Positions 1-4,637 of a stretch of DNA of 7,893 bases are shown here, one piece after another. The stretch is taken from positions 1 to 7,893 of the forward strand of contig JAICIG010000375.1 in the NCBI GenBank assembly GCA_025924495.1, given 5' to 3'. The translations under genes and the position numbers were made by a program. The stretch comes from Pirellulales bacterium. GTDB lineage: Bacteria; Planctomycetota; Planctomycetia; Pirellulales; JAICIG01. The notes below the pieces were generated by a model, which saw only the letters and a list, made by a program, of their open reading frames with translations, had not been told where the DNA came from and searched no databases. The first letter of the stretch is position 1. The number at the start of each line of letters is the position of its first letter.

Positions 1-280
1 GGCGCAGCGATCGCCAAGAACTGAGGAATCTCAAATGGACATTGCCCACAAGGCGCCTAGAGCTTGAGCACTCATCGGCCGCTAGTTCTGCTCGGTCAAC
101 GAATGAACCCAACTTCCGGGCATGAATGGTTTGCTAAAGCAACGGCGCAGCGTCATTCAATGTCAGCGCGCCGGCGATGGCGCGCTAGCTCGGATCCGAG
201 AAATTTGGGCGCGCGATAAGGATTGCTGCTCTCATTCAGCACGTTGGTCGGCGGCAGCGCGTTGAATTTCTGCGCCCGTC
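1..280. other. Gene-free edge segment downstream of the deacetylase gene
   Basis: I find no supportable gene here. On the plus strand, positions 1-24 read as a short open stretch ending in TGA (last residues IAKN), which could be the very end of a gene lying left of the window, but seven codons are too few to judge. The segment holds two palindromes (165-186 and 189-200) and a short minus-strand frame at 153-242 that looks somewhat protein-like. Both are described separately. Confidence 0.5.
165..200 (-). terminator. Two adjacent palindromes, possible 3' end of the glycosyltransferase operon
   Basis: Positions 165-172 (AGCGCGCC) and 179-186 (GGCGCGCT) form a perfect 8-bp stem with a 6-base loop. 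Just beside it, 189-200 is the perfect palindrome CTCGGATCCGAG. They lie 80-115 bases downstream of the stop of the minus-strand operon, where a transcript end is expected. Neither is followed by a T tract on the minus strand, so a classical intrinsic terminator is not shown. They could instead protect the 3' end or be protein binding sites. Confidence 0.35.
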
Positions 281-1258
281 TCAGGCCGCCAGAGCGATGC
301 GGCCTAGCCGCAACCGGCGATCGAGAAGAAGCTCGGCTAACGCGGGAGAAACAAGCAATTCCAATTCATTGGGCCGCTGTTCGGCCAAGGGGTCGTTCCA
401 GCCGTCGAAGTCTCCCGCTGGCCGGTTCATCTCCGAGCGAGATGCTGGATGCAAAGCAATTTCTGCCAGTGAAAAACGTGAACTTGCCTGCAAGAACTTG
501 CTGAAGAGCCGTAAGTCGATGAGACCGGCATGCGATGAACCAAAAAATGCATCAGGGTGCGCGACGCCGAAACGATCCAGCGTGCGACAAAACCGCGCGG
601 CATAAAAGCGTTTGACCAGAGCCAGAAGCGCATTGGTCCCGCGGAAGCCGGGCAAAAAGCTCGTCAACCACGCGCGGCGTTCCATGGGCGCCCGCGCCGC
701 CGGAATGCCATATTTCACTACAAGCCGCGGAACCAATGCCGATACGCCGGGCATCATCTCAACATACTGGTGTCCGTTGATGTGGGTTGGATGCACTCCA
801 TAATCCAGCATGAACTCGACTTGAGCCGTCAGTTCGGCTTCAATTCCCCTCAGATATCGCTCGGGCGAGCGCCGCAGCCGGCGAAAAAGGCGACCAGGAC
901 CGGGGAATCTGCCCTGCTCGTCCAGCAACTCGGTCGGGTATTGGCCTGCCGTAAGCGGACGCCCCTGCGTCAGATTCAGGTGCGCGCCTAAGTCAAAAGG
1001 GCGCTGGGGATCGTCGAGACGCCGCCGGATTTCACCCGATGCCAGTTCGCCCGCCCGCTGCGTCTGCAGCAACTCTTTCCACGCCGCGAGCGCTTGCGCG
1101 GCGTAAGGTGCGTTGGCCAGAACTGAGGCGCTCGTCAGCAGCCCTCGTTCAAGGCCTTGGAGAATGCCGCGGCTGACGGCCTCATTCATTCCAAAATCAT
1201 CGGCGTGCAGCACAAGGCGAGGTCCGGCATCGCGGCGATGGGGAGCCGGCAATCCCAT
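281..1258 (-). CDS. YdjC/ChbG/HpnK-family carbohydrate deacetylase
   Basis: Probable metal-dependent deacetylase of the YdjC superfamily. Known members (ChbG, HpnK) remove acetyl groups from amino-sugar substrates. Seen in the 325-residue product: HADDFG at residues 18-23 (the metal-site Asp-Asp pair), GAHLNLTQG at about 91-99, a THINGHQY block with His159 and His163, and EIALHP at about 266-271. These are the four family blocks in the usual order. The third block departs from the common HxDxHxH form: it has Asn161 where Asp is frequent and Tyr where the last His is frequent. There is no signal peptide or membrane segment, so it is probably cytoplasmic. It is last in the operon. I chose ATG at 1258, which overlaps the upstream TGA as TGATG and sits 7 bases after GGAGGG (1266-1271). 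A TTG at 1261 is possible but worse spaced. The substrate is unknown; HpnK-type hopanoid work is not supported, because no hopanoid genes are in view. Confidence 0.88.
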   Translation of the reverse strand: MGLPAPHRRDAGPRLVLHADDFGMNEAVSRGILQGLERGLLTSASVLANAPYAAQALAAWKELLQTQRAGELASGEIRRRLDDPQRPFDLGAHLNLTQGRPLTAGQYPTELLDEQGRFPGPGRLFRRLRRSPERYLRGIEAELTAQVEFMLDYGVHPTHINGHQYVEMMPGVSALVPRLVVKYGIPAARAPMERRAWLTSFLPGFRGTNALLALVKRFYAARFCRTLDRFGVAHPDAFFGSSHAGLIDLRLFSKFLQASSRFSLAEIALHPASRSEMNRPAGDFDGWNDPLAEQRPNELELLVSPALAELLLDRRLRLGRIALAA

Positions 1259-2550
1259 CAACCGGCCCTCCGCAGGTTAGTCGCTTGCCTGCGCCCGCCG
1301 TCAGCGATGGCGACATCGTCGGCCGGGATCGGCAAGACCACGGCGCGGGCTGCGTCGCGAGCCCGAGTCTCTTCGCGATTAACGCGAACCGTTTCATAGA
1401 GCAAACAACCGAGCAACAGCAAGGCGCCAATCGGCTGGCTGCCGTGTTCGTTGGCGAAGTTGCGAATCAGCCGGCCGAACATATCGGTGACTGCAGGCCC
1501 CATCATCAGCAAGCTGGCGACCAGCGCGGCGGGCTGCAGCAGACTCCGCGAAGTCTGCAACGATTCCAACAACCGCCAGGCGACGACCGGCGCCGCCACA
1601 ACGTAAGTGCAAGATTCTGTCGCCGGCCCGAAGAGCACAACCCACAAGGCGAACCATTCAAACGCTCGCGTCAATCGCGTGCGGGCGTCGGCCGTTTGGC
1701 GTGCAATCAACAGACACAAGCCAAACACAGCCGCGCCGGCCAGCGCTTCGACCACGGCGAAGACTTGTGGCGACAATGGTTGGCCGTAAATCACGAACAG
1801 TTGATCGATCGTGCGCATTCGCTCTCGCATGATGGCGGTGCTGTCCATCAGGTGGGCAAACCAACTGGCGTACTGCGCCTGCACCAGTTCGGGATTTTGC
1901 GTCAGGAAAGGGAGCAACAGCCCCAGCCCCATCGCGGCGACATACTTCAATGCAAACTGTCGCGGATAGATGCCGGCCACGAGCATGGCCAATGCCAGCG
2001 GATAGCCTTTGATCAGCGTGGCCCACGCCAGCCACGCCGCGGCACGATTCCAGCGCCCTTCGGCGGCAGCAGCCAGCCCCAGCAGCGCCGAACCAAGCAT
2101 CATCAGGTTGGCCTGACTGTTGTACATACTATGCAGCGACACCGGCGCCGCCAGCAGGAATATCGCGGCGATTTCGGTGTGATTCAACCTCTCGGGAATT
2201 AACCGGCGAGCCCAAGCGCCCAATCCGAGTGCAAAAATGCCACAGTTGATCAATTTCCAGGCGGCGGCGCTCGCTGAGTCGGGCAGTATCGCCAGCGGCG
2301 CGAGGCTTACGGCGAACAAGGGGCTGTAACGGTAGTATTCGCGCGTCCGCACGTAGATGTCGTCCCCAGTCATCCACCGCCGAGCGGCTGAAAGATAAAT
2401 GTCATAGACCGTATGGCTGTTCGGCCGCAAATACGCGTAAACCGCGAGGCCAACGGTCAAGCCGATCCAGAGGAAGGCTGCCGTGCGGATCCAGTGACGA
2501 TCCGCAGAGATGACTCGACCAAGCGCTGGAATGGAGCCCACGACAAACAT
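1258..2550 (-). CDS. GT87/DUF2029 polytopic membrane glycosyltransferase (GT-C fold)
   Basis: A 430-residue integral membrane protein resembling the DUF2029/GT87 family. Its characterised members (for example mycobacterial PimE and related mannosyltransferases) transfer a sugar from polyprenyl-phosphate donors on the outer face of the membrane. Seen: a first membrane segment at about residues 22-41; a YDIYLSA stretch with Asp50 in the first outside loop, where GT-C enzymes keep a catalytic acid; YYRYSP at 72-77; the family-like NSQANLMML at 144-152; LIKGYP at 179-184; and around ten hydrophobic segments in all. The tail (about 388-430) is charged and probably cytoplasmic. The gene lies between the GT2 gene and the deacetylase, overlapping each by one base in TGATG junctions. 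ATG 2550 is preferred to TTG 2553 because GGAGGG (2558-2563) is 7 bases from the ATG. The family is convincing; the exact sugar and acceptor cannot be told. Confidence 0.85.
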   Translation of the reverse strand: MFVVGSIPALGRVISADRHWIRTAAFLWIGLTVGLAVYAYLRPNSHTVYDIYLSAARRWMTGDDIYVRTREYYRYSPLFAVSLAPLAILPDSASAAAWKLINCGIFALGLGAWARRLIPERLNHTEIAAIFLLAAPVSLHSMYNSQANLMMLGSALLGLAAAAEGRWNRAAAWLAWATLIKGYPLALAMLVAGIYPRQFALKYVAAMGLGLLLPFLTQNPELVQAQYASWFAHLMDSTAIMRERMRTIDQLFVIYGQPLSPQVFAVVEALAGAAVFGLCLLIARQTADARTRLTRAFEWFALWVVLFGPATESCTYVVAAPVVAWRLLESLQTSRSLLQPAALVASLLMMGPAVTDMFGRLIRNFANEHGSQPIGALLLLGCLLYETVRVNREETRARDAARAVVLPIPADDVAIADGGRRQATNLRRAG

Positions 2551-3407
2551 CAAGCAGCCCTCCGAGGTTGCGGGGGAGCAATCGGCTCCGGCAAGTTCCG
2601 GATCGCCGGAACTCTATGTCCCGAAAGCCAATCTTTCCAGCCGAGCTCGAGCACGTCGCGCAACATTTTGCCCGCGTGCCGCGAGAGCGACAGCGTTGAA
2701 GAGTATTCGTTGATCAACGTGACCGGGACGCGGCGAAACGGCAATTGCAGCCGGCGGCAAAGCAGCACCACTTCGGCGTCGAAGGCAAAGCCGTCGATCG
2801 TCATTCGCGAGAAGATCTCCCGAGCAGCGCGACGGCTGAAGATTTTCAAGCCGCACTGCGTGTCCGTCACCTCGCGAGAAACGACCCGTTTGACGACCTC
2901 GCGAAAGACGGCGCTGGCCACGATTCTCGACAGCTTGCGGCGCGCCTCATGCTTCGACTCATGCAAGTCGCGCGCACCAAAAACTACCTCGCATTCGTCT
3001 GTCTGAATCCAACTGCAGGCCGTGCGAAGCGCACTCATTTCGTACGGCAAGTCCGCGTCAGTAAAGGCGACGATTTGGCCGGTCGCCGCCAACATTCCCC
3101 GGCGGATGGCGGCGCCTTTGCCTTGTTGCGGCTGGCTGATCGTGGAAAAACGCGCGCCGAAACGGTTGCTGATCGCGGCCGTTCCGTCACTGCTGCCGTC
3201 ATCCATCACGATGACGCGATAGTCAATCGCCCAGCGATCGAGAAAATCGGCCAGGCTGGCGAGCGTGCCAGGCAAGCGATCTTCCTCGTTAAAGGCCGGA
3301 ATAAGAACGGTCAGTTCGTGGTCTGCCGGGGGCGCATGCAACTCGCCTGCAGATGCAGGCTCGGCCGCCGGGCCGACTCGCCGCAAACGATTGCCAACGG
3401 TGTACAA
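2550..3407 (-). CDS. GT2 glycosyltransferase, polyprenyl/dolichyl-phosphate sugar synthase-like
   Basis: Family 2 glycosyltransferase of the dolichyl-phosphate glucose synthase (Alg5-like) branch, predicted to move a sugar from a nucleotide donor to a polyprenyl phosphate at the inner membrane face. Seen in 285 residues: TVLIPAFNEEDRL at 33-45, VMDDGSSDGT at 67-76, QGKGAAIRRGM at 95-105, FTDADLPY at 115-122 with the DxD-type metal site D117/D119, DTQCGLKIFSR at 182-192 and FDAEVV at 209-214. No membrane segment is evident. The enzyme core starts near residue 31; the first 30 residues are Ala/Pro-rich and not conserved-looking. There is no in-frame ATG before the core, so the start is a TTG at 3407 with a weak GGGGA (3417-3421) 9 bases before it. 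A TTG at 3341 remains possible. It is first in the operon and its stop overlaps the next start. The family is near certain; the start is uncertain. Confidence 0.88.
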   Translation of the reverse strand: MYTVGNRLRRVGPAAEPASAGELHAPPADHELTVLIPAFNEEDRLPGTLASLADFLDRWAIDYRVIVMDDGSSDGTAAISNRFGARFSTISQPQQGKGAAIRRGMLAATGQIVAFTDADLPYEMSALRTACSWIQTDECEVVFGARDLHESKHEARRKLSRIVASAVFREVVKRVVSREVTDTQCGLKIFSRRAAREIFSRMTIDGFAFDAEVVLLCRRLQLPFRRVPVTLINEYSSTLSLSRHAGKMLRDVLELGWKDWLSGHRVPAIRNLPEPIAPPQPRRAA

Positions 3408-3823
3408 GTTGATCTGTCCCCGAGCGGTAAATGACCGCTTAATGGGGCCTCCGCCTCGATGCTGACCGGCTCGATTCCGCCGGCGACATGAAGTTTCGAA
3501 CCGAGGCTGGAAATGGGGGACAGCCGCTCGCTTGCCCTCCGCCGCGGACTGCCATGAATTCAGGCTCCCGGTAGCCGTCGCGACCTACTCGTGCAAAGCG
3601 CATCCGATCTGGTCTGAAGGCTCGGCCCTTATTTCGGCTTTCCGGTCATGGGAACTTTTGCCAAATCTCTTGAATAAAACGATCGCAAAGGATTTTCACT
3701 TCGGTACGGTCGCTATCCTTCCCAGCCTGCCCCGTCCGTCGAAGACAGGCAAATTGGGAGCGCCCAAATTCTCCAAAAAATTTTGTTGCATACCCCCTTA
3801 TAAGATAGTTAACATTTGTGCAC
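3408..3823. other. Divergent intergenic spacer
   Basis: This segment separates the minus-strand glycosyltransferase operon from the plus-strand exported-protein gene and should hold promoters for both. The plus frame is open from 3532 into the gene at 3889, but it encodes nothing family-like before residue 1 of that gene and is read as spurious. An imperfect inverted repeat, TTGGG (3754-3758) / CCCAA (3763-3767) with outer AA/TT matches, could be an operator. I could not identify a convincing promoter for the minus-strand operon. Confidence 0.5.
3783..3815 (+). promoter_or_regulatory. AT-rich candidate promoter of the exported-protein gene
   Basis: An AT-rich island interrupts the GC-rich spacer. 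It contains TTGTTGCAT (3783-3791) and TATAAGAT (3799-3806), the latter with a five-of-six match to TATAAT at 3799-3804. The two elements are too close together (10 bases between TTGTTG and TATAAG) for a standard sigma-70 promoter. A TAACAT at 3810-3815 is 18 bases from TTGCAT but is a weaker match. A start point near 3811-3822 would give a leader of roughly 70-80 bases that begins just before the first hairpin. Confidence 0.3.
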
Positions 3824-3883
3824 GCGAGGGAACGTTTCTCTCGCACTTTCCTCCCTGGGAGGCAGGGTATTTATTAGGAGGAG
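3824..3883 (+). promoter_or_regulatory. Structured 5' leader with possible ribosome-site sequestration
   Basis: Two hairpins are visible directly. Hairpin 1 (3824-3844) pairs GCGAGGGAA with TTTCTCTCGC over 9 bp, including one G-U pair, around a 3-base loop. Hairpin 2 (3850-3862) is CCTCCC-T-GGGAGG, in practice 5 bp with a 3-base loop. The same upstream arm, TCCTCC at 3849-3854, is also the exact complement of GGAGGA at 3877-3882, the ribosome binding site. The arm can therefore pair either with 3857-3862, leaving the ribosome site free, or with the ribosome site itself. That mutually exclusive pairing is seen in the sequence; a regulatory role is inferred. Confidence 0.45.
3876..3881 (+). promoter_or_regulatory. 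Strong ribosome binding site that fixes the start at 3889
   Basis: AGGAGG lies 7 bases before the ATG at 3889. This is a full-length Shine-Dalgarno match at ideal spacing and rules against any upstream start in the same open frame. It is also the target of the possible anti-Shine-Dalgarno pairing described for the leader. Confidence 0.88.
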
Positions 3884-3888
3884 TTTCC

Positions 3889-4377
3889 ATGCGGACGTTT
3901 TTGGTAAAGGAGAAGTATTTCGCGGCGCTGGCGTCTCTGGCCTTGACGCTCAGCCTGGTGCAACCGATGGTCGGCGCCGATCCGGCAACCAAGCCGGACG
4001 AGAAACCGGCCGCAAAGACGCGGGCCAAACCTCGTGGCCGGTTACCGAGCCACTACGGCAAGGTGGTAGATCCCTCGCAACGCGACAAGATCTACCAGAT
4101 CCACGACTCGTACGCGCCGAAAATCGAAGCTCTTCAAGCTGAGCTTCGGGAACTACAGGCCAAGCGAGACGCGGAGGTCGAAAACCTGCTGACGGCCGAC
4201 CAAAAAGAGAAGCTTAACGCACTCAAGGCCGAAGCGAAGGCCAAGCGTGAAGCAGCTTCGGCCAACGCCAAAGCGGGCAAAGACGCATCGAAACCAACCG
4301 ATGCATCTGATGAAGCGCCGGCAAGCGGGGAAAAGAAAGCGGCCGGCGTCGCTCCAGCAGCCAAGAAGGCTTCTTAG
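3889..4377 (+). CDS. Small exported Lys/Ala-rich protein with LTxxQ-like motif
   Basis: A 162-residue protein of a type I recall from planctomycetes, with no assigned function. Seen: a signal peptide (basic MRTFLVKEK, hydrophobic 11-24, likely cleavage near VGA at 28-30); a Lys/Pro/Ala-rich linker (31-50); a core at 51-115 with SHYGKVVD (54-61), QRDKIYQIHDSYAPKI (64-79) and a charged helix with coiled-coil character (80-100); LTADQKEKL at 101-109; then a low-complexity Ala/Lys/Glu tail (110-162). The helix followed by LTxxQ recalls the Spy/CpxP/ZraP group of periplasmic chaperones and metal sensors, but the likeness is short and the assignment weak. It probably acts in the periplasm. It appears monocistronic, with its own leader and a terminator 130 bases downstream. 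Its level may be controlled by the leader structure. Confidence 0.85.
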   Translation: MRTFLVKEKYFAALASLALTLSLVQPMVGADPATKPDEKPAAKTRAKPRGRLPSHYGKVVDPSQRDKIYQIHDSYAPKIEALQAELRELQAKRDAEVENLLTADQKEKLNALKAEAKAKREAASANAKAGKDASKPTDASDEAPASGEKKAAGVAPAAKKAS

Positions 4378-4506
4378 CGGTTTGCTTCGACCAGACGATT
4401 GCTTTGCAAGCCCTGGTGTGAAGCCGTTCGCCGCAGCTCTCTGTACCGAACTTTTTCGCCGTGGCCGTGAGTTACTCGCTCTGGTCGTTGGACATTGATG
4501 CGCGCC

Positions 4507-4534
4507 GAAGCGGGCGCAGGGATGCGCCCGCTTT
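4507..4534 (+). terminator. Rho-independent-type terminator after the exported-protein gene
   Basis: AAGCGGGCGCA (4508-4518) and TGCGCCCGCTT (4523-4533) form a perfect 11-bp stem around the 4-base loop GGGA, with a further G-T pair at 4507/4534. The T tract is short (TTT, partly inside the stem). It is about 130 bases after the stop at 4377 and abuts the next promoter, so it would insulate the permease gene from read-through. Confidence 0.72.
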
Positions 4535-4561
4535 CCCAACTTACTGACGCCAGACTATAAT
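4533..4561 (+). promoter_or_regulatory. Sigma-70-type promoter of the permease gene
   Basis: A perfect -10 box, TATAAT at 4556-4561, stands exactly 17 bases after TTCCCA (4533-4538), a four-of-six match to TTGACA. Predicted transcription start is near 4568. The -35 box shares bases with the 3' end of the preceding terminator stem, so termination and initiation signals are fused. This is the best-looking promoter in the window. Confidence 0.68.
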
Positions 4562-4574
4562 CGGCCTGCGGGGC

Positions 4575-4637
4575 ATGAAAACAGGACGTCTCGCCGGCGA
4601 CGACCGCGGGGCCGATTCGCTGGAGATCATGGTTTGA
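4575..4637 (+). CDS. Possible 20-codon upstream ORF overlapping the permease start
   Basis: An ATG at 4575, about 7 bases after the predicted transcription start, opens a 20-codon frame ending in TGA at 4635-4637. Its stop overlaps the TTG start of the permease (4634-4636) as TTGA. There is no real Shine-Dalgarno sequence, so it would be translated nearly leaderless. The peptide (starts MKTGRLAG, ends EIMV) matches nothing I know. It may be a coupling leader peptide or chance. Confidence 0.25.
   Translation: MKTGRLAGDDRGADSLEIMV
4620..4625 (+). promoter_or_regulatory. Ribosome binding site supporting the TTG start of the permease
   Basis: CTGGAG, with GGAG at 4622-4625, ends 8 bases before the TTG at 4634. 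The nearby ATG at 4629 is in another frame and is followed at once by GTT TGA, so it cannot start the permease. Protein similarity (GPLFTRE as the expected N-terminus) also places the start here. Confidence 0.6.

Noticed and set aside
1285..2202. 305-codon plus-strand open frame
   Set aside because: It is antisense to the GT87 gene, very rich in Gln, His and Arg, has no recognisable motif and fits a shadow frame of GC-rich coding DNA.
2551..2553. TTG at 2553 (and likewise at 1261) as start codons
   Set aside because: In both cases an ATG follows immediately and is 7 bases from GGAGGG, a better distance than the 4 bases to the TTG.
2745..3434. 229-codon plus-strand open frame
   Set aside because: It is antisense to the GT2 gene, whose motifs are complete and in order; there is no family resemblance in this frame.
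3829..3833. GGAAC as an ECF sigma factor -35 element
   Set aside because: No fitting -10 element is found 15-18 bases downstream, and the bases are part of the 9-bp hairpin at 3824-3844.
3532..3888. Upstream in-frame extension of the exported-protein gene to 3532
   Set aside because: It would bury the signal peptide in the middle of the protein and ignore the AGGAGG site 7 bases before 3889. The added residues look like random translation of spacer and leader.
4153..4539. 128-codon minus-strand open frame
   Set aside because: It is antisense to the exported-protein gene and runs through the terminator hairpin; its composition is that of a shadow frame.
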